Source: Dyella solisilvae (GTDB lineage: Bacteria; Pseudomonadota; Gammaproteobacteria; Xanthomonadales; Rhodanobacteraceae). From it: 64,000 nt of DNA. The notes beneath the pieces were generated by a model. The model searched no databases, was not told the origin of the DNA, and saw only the letters and a program-made list of their open reading frames with translations. This document shows, piece by piece, positions 8,726 through 15,978 of the stretch; position 1 is the first letter of the stretch, and each line of letters starts with the position of its first letter. The position numbers were made by a program, and so were the translations under genes. The stretch is from contig NZ_QQSY01000001.1 in the NCBI RefSeq assembly GCF_003351225.1, forward strand, positions 248,001-312,000, in the 5' to 3' direction.

Positions 8726-9622
8726 ATGCACCCACCCGCACGCGTTCCCATCACGCACCCGGATCGCCTGGTGTTTCCCGACCTGGGCATCACCAAGGGG
8801 GACGTGGTCGCTTACTACGACGCCGTGATGAGCCGATTCCTCCCCGGCGTCGCCGGACGTCCCACCTCGGTCAAACGCTACCCCGAGGGCATCGGCAAGG
8901 AAGGCTTCTTCCAGAAACATCCCATGCCTGGACTGAAGCACGTCGGAAGCGTTCGTCTGCGTGAGGAGAGCGGCGCACTGGCCGACTATCTGTGCCCGCG
9001 GAACGCGTCGGCCATCATTGAGTTGGTGCAGTTCGGCACGATCGAGTTTCATCCCTGGGCCGCGCGGGAGAGATCCCTCGAAGAGGTGGATTACCTGGTG
9101 TTCGACCTCGATCCAGCCCCGGAGCTCGCCTGGAGTGAGGTGACCGAGGCAGCGCGCCATGTGCGCGGGCGCCTAGCGGACGTTGGCTTGCGCAGCTTCG
9201 TGCGCACCACGGGCGGCAAGGGTCTGCATGTGCTGGCGCCGCTGCACTCGGGCTGCTCGTGGGAGGAAGCAATGGGATTTTCGCGCGGCTTCGCACAACG
9301 ACTGGCCGCGGAGCAACCACAGTCGTTCGTCGCCAAGGCGACCAAGCGCGAACGCACGGGCCGGATCTTCATCGACTATCTGCGCAACAGTCGCGGCGCC
9401 ACCAGTGTGGCGTCCTATTCGCTGCGCGCACGCGCCGGCGCTCCGGTGGCGATGCCTTTGCGCTGGCAGGAGCTGGGCAAGTGCGAGCATGGCGCCATGT
9501 TCGGTATCGTCGCCGCGCGCCGTCGCGTGACCAGGCTGCGTAGCGACCCGTGGGAGGGTTTCGCGTCACTTCAGCAAGCACTGCGCAAGAACGTCTGGAA
9601 CGATGACAATGCAGCGCCTTAG
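8726..9622 (+). CDS. Stand-alone LigD-type polymerase/primase domain protein
   Basis: A 298-aa archaeo-eukaryotic primase-type polymerase (PolDom), the domain that in LigD fills gaps with ribonucleotides during non-homologous end joining. Metal-binding DxD is in YLVFDLDPAP (about 127/129), the nucleotide-binding RTTGGKGLHVLAPL follows, and the third acidic residue is in IFIDYLRN (about 215). All key residues are present, so it should be active. There is no ligase or nuclease domain, and neither Ku nor a ligase lies in the window. The stop overlaps the convergent regulator gene by 4 nt. Confidence 0.9.
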   Translation: MHPPARVPITHPDRLVFPDLGITKGDVVAYYDAVMSRFLPGVAGRPTSVKRYPEGIGKEGFFQKHPMPGLKHVGSVRLREESGALADYLCPRNASAIIELVQFGTIEFHPWAARERSLEEVDYLVFDLDPAPELAWSEVTEAARHVRGRLADVGLRSFVRTTGGKGLHVLAPLHSGCSWEEAMGFSRGFAQRLAAEQPQSFVAKATKRERTGRIFIDYLRNSRGATSVASYSLRARAGAPVAMPLRWQELGKCEHGAMFGIVAARRRVTRLRSDPWEGFASLQQALRKNVWNDDNAAP

Positions 9623-10074
9623 ACAGCCGGTGATGAGCCAGAGCGCCCGACCAGACTCTCCACCCTGCCCAGCGCGGGCGACACGAAGTAGCGATGGTCA
9701 AGCACGGCCTTGAGCGCGTCGACCAGTTCCTCGCCGGCGGAGGCCTTCAGCACGTAACCCTCGCCGATGGACAGGGCCGCGCGGGCCAGTAGCGGGTCGT
9801 CATGCACGGTGATGAAGACCAGCGGCAGGCCAGGCTGTTCGCTCTTCAGTTCCCGCGCCGCCTGCATGCCATCCATCCCCGGCATGCTGATGTCAGTCAC
9901 CACCGCATCAGGGCGCAAACGTCGGGCCGCCTTCACCAGCGCCTCGCCGTGCCCGACCACCGCGAGCACGTCAAACTCCTCTCCCAGCAGATCACGAATC
10001 TGCTCGGCGACGGGAGGGTGATCCTCGGCCAGCACGATGGTGGCTCGCGTCACGCTGATCTCCGATGAGCGCAT
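9619..10074 (-). CDS. Receiver-only response regulator
   Basis: A 151-aa CheY-like protein. The phosphoacceptor is in VVTDISMPGMDG, the acidic pocket in LAEDHPP, and the conserved Lys in GYVLKASAGEE. The receiver is close in sequence to that of the NarL-type regulator at 10205-10855 (GYILKSSAGED...TPALG against GYVLKASAGEE...SPALG) but stops just where the linker to the HTH would begin. It probably acts as a phosphate sink or protein-protein switch in the same phosphorelay. A GTA-N4-TAC box lies 70 nt upstream. Confidence 0.85.
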   Translation of the reverse strand: MRSSEISVTRATIVLAEDHPPVAEQIRDLLGEEFDVLAVVGHGEALVKAARRLRPDAVVTDISMPGMDGMQAARELKSEQPGLPLVFITVHDDPLLARAALSIGEGYVLKASAGEELVDALKAVLDHRYFVSPALGRVESLVGRSGSSPAV

Positions 10075-10143
10075 GGCTGCCGAAGTGCAGCATGTCTGAT
10101 CGCGAAGACTTGCGCCACCGAAAGAGAACCGAAGTCGGGCTAA

Positions 10144-10153
10144 GTAAAATTAC
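10144..10153. promoter_or_regulatory. GTA-N4-TAC box upstream of the receiver-only regulator
   Basis: GTAAAATTAC, a near-palindrome 70 nt before the start of the receiver-only gene. It is one of six similar boxes in the gaps of the 9.6-18.6 kb module. Function inferred from recurrence. Confidence 0.45.
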
Positions 10154-10204
10154 CCAGTCCGACCCCATCACGCTTCAAGGAAGTCGTCTCTGCACGACCG
10201 CGAC

Positions 10205-10855
10205 TCAGAACAGCAAGCCCAGTTCCTCGGCCCGTCGCACCAGTTCCAGCGTCGAGTGCACGCCCAGCACCTGCATCATGGTGTATTTGTGCGCCTCGAC
10301 GGTGCGCACGGACAGGCCCAGTTGCATGGCGATCTGCTTGGAGCGCAGCCCCTCGCCCACGAGACGCAATACCTGCAACTGCTTGCTGGTGAGATTGCGC
10401 GCGTCGGTCAGCTGCGCGCTGATGTAACGCGCGCCCAGCGCCGGCGTCACATAGGTGCCGCCGGCCAGCACCTGCTGCGCGGCGTGGCGCAGATCCTCGC
10501 CAGCCGAGCTCTTGAGGATGTATCCGCTGGCGCCTGCGCGAAGCGCGGCCACGGCCAGCGCCGGCTCCATGTGCATGGTGAGGAACACGAAACAAGTATC
10601 GATGCCCGCTTCGCGTATCCGCTTGAGCGCATCCATGCCGTTGCAGCGAGGCATGTTGATATCGGCCACCACCAGATCCGGATGCAACCGACGCACGGCG
10701 TCGACCAGGGCGTCGCCGTCGGCGACGATCTCCAGCAGCTGGAAGCTCTCGTCCAGGATGTGTTGCACGCCTTCGGCCACCATGCGGTGGTCGTCAGCGA
10801 TGATCAGGCTTGGCCGTGCAGTGGCCTGGATGGTCCTAACGGAATGCAGATGCAT
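10205..10855 (-). CDS. NarL/FixJ-type response regulator
   Basis: A 216-aa two-domain regulator: a receiver at ~15-130 (IIADDH pocket, phosphoacceptor Asp in VVADINMPRCNG, Lys in YILKSSAGED) and a LuxR-type HTH at ~148-210 (TSKQLQVLRLVGEGLRSKQI, then LGLSVRTVEAHK as recognition helix). The start overlaps the kinase gene by 52 nt, so the pair are surely co-expressed and this is the kinase's likely partner. Its recognition helix closely resembles that of the regulator at 12961-13716, so both may bind the same DNA box. Confidence 0.93.
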   Translation of the reverse strand: MHLHSVRTIQATARPSLIIADDHRMVAEGVQHILDESFQLLEIVADGDALVDAVRRLHPDLVVADINMPRCNGMDALKRIREAGIDTCFVFLTMHMEPALAVAALRAGASGYILKSSAGEDLRHAAQQVLAGGTYVTPALGARYISAQLTDARNLTSKQLQVLRLVGEGLRSKQIAMQLGLSVRTVEAHKYTMMQVLGVHSTLELVRRAEELGLLF

Positions 10856-12399
10856 AGCTCAGTTCCTTTCCCCAGAGTCGAATTCAGCCGATAACTCCCC
10901 CCCAGGAGCTTCGTGCGCTCATCAATGCTCATCAAACCCAGTCCCTTGCGGCCGTCTCCCTCGGTAACAAATCCCTTGCCGTCGTCGGCCACGGTGAGAT
11001 CCACGCGGTCGTCCTCGATCTGCAGTGCAATCTCCACGTGCTGCGCGTCCGCGTGCCTGACCGCATTGCCCAGCGCCTCCTGGGTCACGCGATACAGGCA
11101 TAGCGACACTTCCTCGGAAAGATCCTTCGCCTGTGGCGACACTTTCAAATCGATGGCCGGCCCACTGCGGTGACGTTGCGCCTGGCACAGCCCAGCCAGC
11201 GCCGCGGTCAAGCCAGTCTGGGCAAGCATGCTCGGATGAAGATCATGTGAAAGATGGCGCACGTCTTCGGAAAGTGCGATCAGGTCGCTCTGCAGTTGGC
11301 TCACGTCCTGTCGGTTGCTCTCATCCACCTTGCGGCGCAGCGCACTGAGTCGGATGGACGCTACGGCCAGCCGCTGGTTGATGTCGTCGTGAAGGTCACG
11401 CGCAATGCGGGCGCGCTCCTGCTCCTGCGCCACGATCAGGCGGCCGGCCAGTTCGCGCACTTCAGTGCTGCGCATCGATAGGGCGCGCTGCGTGGCCCGT
11501 CGCTGTTCCACCAGTGCCGCCAGGAACAGGGTCGCCACGGCGATGCCAAGCATCCACAGTTGCACGCTGACGGCGGTGAGTTCGGAATCCGATTGCGCGA
11601 ACGGCCCCTCGCCTTCGAGGCTCAGCTGAATCGCGATCGCTCCCATCAGGAGGTTGACCACGCAAGTGCCCGGGATCTGCGCACGCAGCGCCACGAAGAT
11701 GGCGAGCGGCACGGGGGCCAACAACAGCAACGGGCGCGCGGTGGCGTAGCCACCCAGTTCGCGCCAGACCAGCCAGAGCAGCACCAGGCCACCGATCGTG
11801 GCGAGCAACATGTCCCAACTGGGCAAGGCGTCGCGCCGCAGCGTTGAGCCGGGATTGGCGAGGCTGACGATGGCCGGGGACACCAGCACGTAGCCCAGCG
11901 AATCGGCCAGCGCGACATGCCACCAGCCGCTGCTGCCCAACCAGGAGGGCATCGGCAGGCGGCTGGCGATAGCTGTCACCAGCAGCGCCGAGGCCAGCGG
12001 CAGCAGCACCACGGCGATCACCAGATAACCCAAGAGGCGGAGGAAGTCATCGATGGACTCCTCCTGCCGAAAGCGGGACAGGACGTGCGCGGCCAGGTTG
12101 ACCAGCAACAAGGCGCACAGGAACGCAGGCAACATGCCGGCGAGTGGAAGACCGACCACCGCCGTCAGCGCCACCAGGCCGAGCAGCCATGCGGCGCCGT
12201 AGACCCAGCGGAATTTCGCGGGTTCGCTCAGCAGCACACCCAGCAGAAGGGGCCCTGACAGCCAGATCATCAGGGCGTCGCCCGGGTGATTCCACATCAG
12301 CAGCGAAACCCACTGGGCAACCAGCGCAGCGACAAACATGCCGGCGCCACGAACCAGATATGGCAGGCTCCCAACAGCAGGCGCCTCAATGCTCGTCAT
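10804..12399 (-). CDS. MASE1-type sensor histidine kinase (HisKA_3)
   Basis: A 531-aa membrane kinase. About eight hydrophobic helices (residues ~15-300) resemble a MASE1 integral sensor domain. They are followed by a HisKA_3 dimerisation domain with the phosphoacceptor His in RIARDLHDDINQRLA, and an ATPase domain with N-box EALGNAVRHADAQ, DDGKGF and GLGLMSIDER. This architecture signals to NarL-type regulators such as the one encoded by the overlapping gene. Start taken as MTSIEAPAV at 12399; an ATG at 12417 is also possible. The stimulus is unknown. Confidence 0.9.
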   Translation of the reverse strand: MTSIEAPAVGSLPYLVRGAGMFVAALVAQWVSLLMWNHPGDALMIWLSGPLLLGVLLSEPAKFRWVYGAAWLLGLVALTAVVGLPLAGMLPAFLCALLLVNLAAHVLSRFRQEESIDDFLRLLGYLVIAVVLLPLASALLVTAIASRLPMPSWLGSSGWWHVALADSLGYVLVSPAIVSLANPGSTLRRDALPSWDMLLATIGGLVLLWLVWRELGGYATARPLLLLAPVPLAIFVALRAQIPGTCVVNLLMGAIAIQLSLEGEGPFAQSDSELTAVSVQLWMLGIAVATLFLAALVEQRRATQRALSMRSTEVRELAGRLIVAQEQERARIARDLHDDINQRLAVASIRLSALRRKVDESNRQDVSQLQSDLIALSEDVRHLSHDLHPSMLAQTGLTAALAGLCQAQRHRSGPAIDLKVSPQAKDLSEEVSLCLYRVTQEALGNAVRHADAQHVEIALQIEDDRVDLTVADDGKGFVTEGDGRKGLGLMSIDERTKLLGGSYRLNSTLGKGTELCICIPLGPSRPLHGQA

Positions 12400-12538
12400 G
12401 CCCCATGCTCCATGCATTCGGTCACCTCACCCCTGGCGCCGACGCGAGACCCGCTCCCTGTGATCTCACCGCGTCGTGGCGCCCCATCGCCATCTCGCAT
12501 TTCTCCACGACGAACGTCATCGCCTCGTGATGATTTGC

Positions 12539-12548
12539 GTAGTTTTAC
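12539..12548. promoter_or_regulatory. GTA-N4-TAC box upstream of the kinase gene
   Basis: GTAGTTTTAC, about 140 nt before the kinase start, in an AT-rich patch within GC-rich DNA. One of six similar boxes in this module. Confidence 0.45.
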
Positions 12549-12668
12549 CGACGACTACTTAAGGGCTCTTGCGCCGTCGCAGGAGCATCAGGACACGCCC
12601 CGCGCCGCGGCATCGCCGCCACCGTCCGGGCCCGGCGCCGGACTGCCCATGCCAGTCCTGCGTGCTCG

Positions 12669-12678
12669 GTAAATTTAC
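12669..12678. promoter_or_regulatory. Perfectly palindromic GTAAATTTAC box
   Basis: The most symmetrical of the six boxes: a full 10-bp palindrome, lying upstream of the leader ORF and the plus-strand regulator. A likely operator for a NarL-type regulator dimer. Confidence 0.5.
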
Positions 12679-12903
12679 TGAGCAAAGTTGAGTGAAAGTT
12701 CGCTTATCAGCCGCGCCGGAAGAGACCAAGCTGTGAGCTGGTCAACCGTTCTCCGGAACCGTGCCTGCAGCGCCGTGCGCCGCGCGCTGCCCGGCGCCAT
12801 CCGGGCTGGATCGGAGCGCTTTTGCCGGCGTCGCTCGCCTGGCGAAGCCCCCGGAGACGGTCTGACTGAACCGACCTTGCCAGGCACACCGGAGGTGAAC
12901 GCA

Positions 12904-12957
12904 ATGAGCGAAGTCGCATGGACTCCCCTTACGAAGGCGGCTGGCGGGCGCCCCTGA
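12904..12957 (+). CDS. 17-residue leader ORF before the response regulator
   Basis: ATG at 12904 with an excellent ribosome site (GGAGGTGA at 12891-12898), encoding MSEVAWTPLTKAAGGRP and ending 3 nt before the regulator ATG at 12961. The regulator has no clear SD of its own, so its translation probably depends on ribosomes finishing this short ORF. No run of rare or regulatory codons is apparent, so attenuation by amino acid supply is not suggested. Confidence 0.5.
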   Translation: MSEVAWTPLTKAAGGRP

Positions 12958-12960
12958 CGC

Positions 12961-13716
12961 ATGAAGAACACGGCGCCCACCCGCGGCAAGCGCGCGCAAC
13001 GATTCAGGGTGCTGCTGGCCGACGAGCATCGCTGCGTGGCCGAGGGCTTGGCGGGCCTGCTGGCCAAACGGATGGAATCGGTGCGGCTGGTGCACGACGG
13101 CGAGGCGCTCATGCAGGCCGTACTGGGCGACGAGGTCGACCTTGTCATCACGGATATCGCCATGCCCCCGTTCAGTGCGCTGCAGGCGCTGCGGCGACTG
13201 CGCCGCCAGGGCAGCGCGATCCCCGTGGTGGTGTTGTCCACGCACGCAGAACCATTGATCGTGCGCGAGGCCATGCGCGCCGGCGCCAACGGTTACGTGC
13301 TCAAGCAGTCGCCGAGTGAGGAGCTGTTCACGGCGATTGCCGAAGTGACATCGGGCAATCAGTTCATCAGCCCCAACCTGATGGCCTCGCTGCTGCAGGC
13401 GCCCGAAGCGGTGCACCGGCTCACGCGACGCCAGCGCGACGTCATCGAGTGCATGGCCAGGGGCCGGCGTACCAGCGAGATCGCGCTGGAGCTTGGCATT
13501 TCAGTGCGCACGGTGGAGAGCCACCGGCAGGCGTTGCTCGAACTGCTTGGCGTTCATAGTGGCGTCGCGCTGATTCGCGAAGCCGAGCGACTCGGCCTGA
13601 TCCCGCTGGCCCCTTACGAGGCCGTGGCGGGGGAACAGGTAGGCGAGATCCTCCCCGGCGCCGAGCCCAAGACACCGCCGGTCCCGACGATTCCACCCAG
13701 GAGAACACAGCCATGA
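12961..13716 (+). CDS. NarL/FixJ-type response regulator with C-terminal extension
   Basis: A 251-aa regulator. Receiver at ~15-130 (LLADEH, where the second acidic residue is Glu-His rather than Asp-His, phosphoacceptor in VITDIAMPPFSA, Lys in YVLKQSPSEE); LuxR-type HTH at ~150-212 (RLTRRQRDVIECMARGRRTSEIALELGISVRTVESHR). A Pro-rich tail of ~35 residues follows. It overlaps the lipoprotein gene by 4 nt, so these two form an operon. It is paralogous to the regulator at 10205-10855 and may answer to the same kinase. Confidence 0.92.
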   Translation: MKNTAPTRGKRAQRFRVLLADEHRCVAEGLAGLLAKRMESVRLVHDGEALMQAVLGDEVDLVITDIAMPPFSALQALRRLRRQGSAIPVVVLSTHAEPLIVREAMRAGANGYVLKQSPSEELFTAIAEVTSGNQFISPNLMASLLQAPEAVHRLTRRQRDVIECMARGRRTSEIALELGISVRTVESHRQALLELLGVHSGVALIREAERLGLIPLAPYEAVAGEQVGEILPGAEPKTPPVPTIPPRRTQP

Positions 13717-14291
13717 AGCTGCAGCGATACGCCATGCTGGTCCTGCCGCTGGTGCTTGCCGCCTGCTCCACTTTCAGCATCAGCAACCAGTGGAAGGATC
13801 CGAACTGGCCTGGCCCGCCGGCCTCCAACGTGCTCGTGCTTGGCATTACCAAGAGCGACACCACTCGCCGCATCTTCGAGGACACCTTTACCCAGCAGCT
13901 GGAAGCGGCTGGCGTGAGGGCGGTACAGAGTTACACGCAGATTCCTTCCGGCGGCGCATCGGCCAAGCTTGGGGATGTGATCAAGTCCAGCGGCGCCGAC
14001 GCCATCCTCGCCACGCGCGTGCAGCGCATCGAGCAGAAGACCACCGTCACGCCGAGCGGTCCCGGCTGGGGCGGCTTCTATGGCTGGTATGGCGGCGCCT
14101 GGGCGAGCACGCCGGACGTCAACCAGTACGACGAAGTGACACTGGAAACCACCGTGTGGGACGCGCGTACGCAAAAGGTCATCTGGACCGTGACCACCCA
14201 AAGCATCGGCACCAGCAACATCCCGAAGGCTGTGCAGCAGCTTGCCAGCACGCTCATCCCCAAGCTCAAGAGCGATGGCGTGATCCGCTGA
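13713..14291 (+). CDS. DUF4136-like lipoprotein
   Basis: A 192-aa exported lipoprotein: signal peptide MKLQRYAMLVLPLVLAAC with lipobox LAAC and lipidated Cys at 18. The mature part has an alternating beta/alpha pattern (VLVLGITKSDTTRRIFEDTF, GADAILATRVQRIEQKT, VTLETTVWDARTQKVIWTVTTQS) resembling DUF4136 lipoproteins, with a Gly/Trp/Tyr-rich loop in the middle. It starts inside the regulator's stop codon (ATGA), so it is translationally coupled to the regulator, which suggests an envelope-sensing role. Exact function unknown. Confidence 0.8.
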   Translation: MKLQRYAMLVLPLVLAACSTFSISNQWKDPNWPGPPASNVLVLGITKSDTTRRIFEDTFTQQLEAAGVRAVQSYTQIPSGGASAKLGDVIKSSGADAILATRVQRIEQKTTVTPSGPGWGGFYGWYGGAWASTPDVNQYDEVTLETTVWDARTQKVIWTVTTQSIGTSNIPKAVQQLASTLIPKLKSDGVIR

Positions 14292-14365
14292 TCCTGCGTC
14301 CGCCCGCGCGCGGGTGATCTTCGCGCGGACCGCCCGGTCTCTTTCACTACTCATGGAGCGCCCAC

Positions 14366-14824
14366 ATGAAAACGTCGATGACCCGCAGCATTGCCCTCGC
14401 CAGCTGCCTGATGGCCGCCACCGCCACCGCCCAGCAGATGCCCGCGGCCTACCCCGCCAACGGCCAGAATGCGAACCAGCAGGAATCGGACAAGAACGCG
14501 TGCATGTCGTGGGCGCAGAGCAATGCACCGACGCAGGCGCCGCCCCCACAGCAAACCGGCCCCGCCGTGGGCGGCGGGCAGCGCCTTAGCGGAGCCGCGC
14601 GCGGCGCGGCGGCAGGCGCTGTCGTGGGCGGCGTCGCCAACAATGACGCCGGGCACGGCGCCACCGTCGGCGCCGCGGCCGGCGTGGTCGCCGGTGGCGT
14701 GCGGGCGCGCCAGCAGCGGCGCGAGCAGAATGCCGCGTCGGCAGCCACGCAGGATCAGAACTCCGCCTCTTACGCGCAGGCCTATGGCGCCTGCATGAAG
14801 GGCAAGGGATACACCGTCAACTGA
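14366..14824 (+). CDS. Glycine-zipper envelope protein
   Basis: A 152-aa secreted protein. After a signal peptide (ALASCLMAATATAQQ) comes a Gln/Asn-rich region, then a glycine zipper (ARGAAAGAVVGGVANNDAG, GATVGAAAGVVAGGVRARQQRR) as in YMGG-like/Rick_17kDa-type proteins that insert in or lie against the outer membrane. Two Cys (NACMSW and GACMKG) could form a disulfide. It follows the lipoprotein gene by 74 bp on the same strand. Confidence 0.8.
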   Translation: MKTSMTRSIALASCLMAATATAQQMPAAYPANGQNANQQESDKNACMSWAQSNAPTQAPPPQQTGPAVGGGQRLSGAARGAAAGAVVGGVANNDAGHGATVGAAAGVVAGGVRARQQRREQNAASAATQDQNSASYAQAYGACMKGKGYTVN

Positions 14825-14907
14825 CCATCGTCGGCGCTTGCGTCATCGGGTCACCCACGCACGGTGACCCGATGATCGACTGTTCCTCGTTGACGAGTGG
14901 ACCAGGG

Positions 14908-15070
14908 TCAGCGCCAGGCGCTGCCGACCTGGATGTAGTAGGCGTGATCGCCGGCGCTCCATGCCCAGTCAAGACCCGCATACAGGCCCAGCGCCCGCGC
15001 GATCAGATAGCGGAAGCCCCGGCGGAGCGCTTCAGAGACAGCCGCGACGCCGCACCTATCGTCACTCGCC
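14908..15070 (-). pseudogene. 3' remnant of an outer-membrane protein gene
   Basis: Minus-strand frame ending at the stop 14908-14910 that reads ...SEALRRGFRYLIARALGLY, then AGLDWAWSAGDHAYYIQVG, then SAWR and stop. The alternating aromatic/polar pattern and the end are those of the last strands of an outer-membrane beta barrel (BamA/TamA or surface-antigen type). The frame has no start and simply runs into the DUF2950 gene's 3' end in another register, so the 5' part has been lost. The annotated span is the recognisable part. Confidence 0.55.
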
Positions 15071-15967
15071 CGGCTTGACCTCTTCCCAGCTGCTGTCGGG
15101 ATCGAAGGACTTCATGGCTTGCGCGATGGCCTGGCCGTTCTTGCCGAGGTCCTTCTCGAAGACCTCGCCATCATGGCTCACCATGAAGCTCATGACGCCC
15201 GTTTCGCCGTACTCGGCAGGCCAGGCGACCAGCGCAAATCCGCTCGTCATACGACCGCCCACGACGTAGTTGTACGCGCCACCTGGCGCGGAAGGACCTT
15301 GCGCGGTCAGGATGCGATAGCGATAGCCGTGGAAGCCCTGTCCCGCCGGTGGCGGAGGCACGTCGGCAAAGCGTTCGCCCAGCGGGCTCTGTTCCTCGTT
15401 GCCGGTGACCGGCCAATAAAGGCCATCATGCTTGCCGGGGCTGCTCCTGAGCTTCTGCGCGTACTGCAGCACATGGTCGCCGTCACGGTCTTCCGTGGCG
15501 TATTCGCGCTGCGCGTCGTAGTAGGCCAGCATCGCCTGCTGGGCAGACAGCTCGTTGGCGCCAATGCGCCGGACGCGCACCTCTTCGGCGCCCTTCTTGA
15601 GGTCGAAATGCCACCCGGCCGTTCCCTGCACGATGGGCAGCGGCAATTCCCAGTTCTCCGAGCCCACCTCGAGGTGCGCTACGCCTTGCCCTGCGTCGAT
15701 GCGATGGCTGGCGTCATAGCGCTTGAGGAACAGATCCACATCCTCGCGATCGACGTCGCCCTCGGGGACGTAGTCCCGCCAGTTGCCGCCAAGCACCTTG
15801 GCGAGCCCCTCCTTGTCGCCGCTGCGCACTGCCTGCACGAAAGCGGTGGCCGCCGCATCAGCCGAGGGAAAGTTGGTCTGTTCCGCCACGGCGGCGGCGA
15901 GAGCGACGCCCGATGTCCACAGCATCAACGCAGCGGCCAGGCGCAAAGAGTTTGGAGTGCGATTCAT
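15062..15967 (-). CDS. DUF2950 family secreted protein
   Basis: A 301-aa exported protein: signal peptide ending near ALAAAVA, then the DUF2950 pattern (FPSADAAATAFVQAVRSGDKEGLAKVLG, LPIVQGTAGWHFDLKKGAEEVRVRRIGANE, WPVTGNEEQSPLGE, GFHGYRYRILTAQGP, FALVAWPAEYGETGVMSFMVSHDGEVFEKDLG). The function is unknown in the family; it is usually encoded beside DUF3300 proteins, as here (11 bp downstream), so the two are likely made together and may form one periplasmic or outer-membrane complex. Confidence 0.9.
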   Translation of the reverse strand: MNRTPNSLRLAAALMLWTSGVALAAAVAEQTNFPSADAAATAFVQAVRSGDKEGLAKVLGGNWRDYVPEGDVDREDVDLFLKRYDASHRIDAGQGVAHLEVGSENWELPLPIVQGTAGWHFDLKKGAEEVRVRRIGANELSAQQAMLAYYDAQREYATEDRDGDHVLQYAQKLRSSPGKHDGLYWPVTGNEEQSPLGERFADVPPPPAGQGFHGYRYRILTAQGPSAPGGAYNYVVGGRMTSGFALVAWPAEYGETGVMSFMVSHDGEVFEKDLGKNGQAIAQAMKSFDPDSSWEEVKPGE

Positions 15968-15978
15968 GATCAGGCTCC

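Larger units (their letters stand above)
12400..12903. other. Divergent intergenic region between kinase and regulator genes
   Basis: About 500 bp without a convincing long gene. It holds two GTA-N4-TAC boxes (12539 and 12669), an AT-rich patch at 12535-12565, GC-rich stretches, and the start of a short leader ORF at its right end. Both divergent operons probably start here. Confidence 0.6.
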
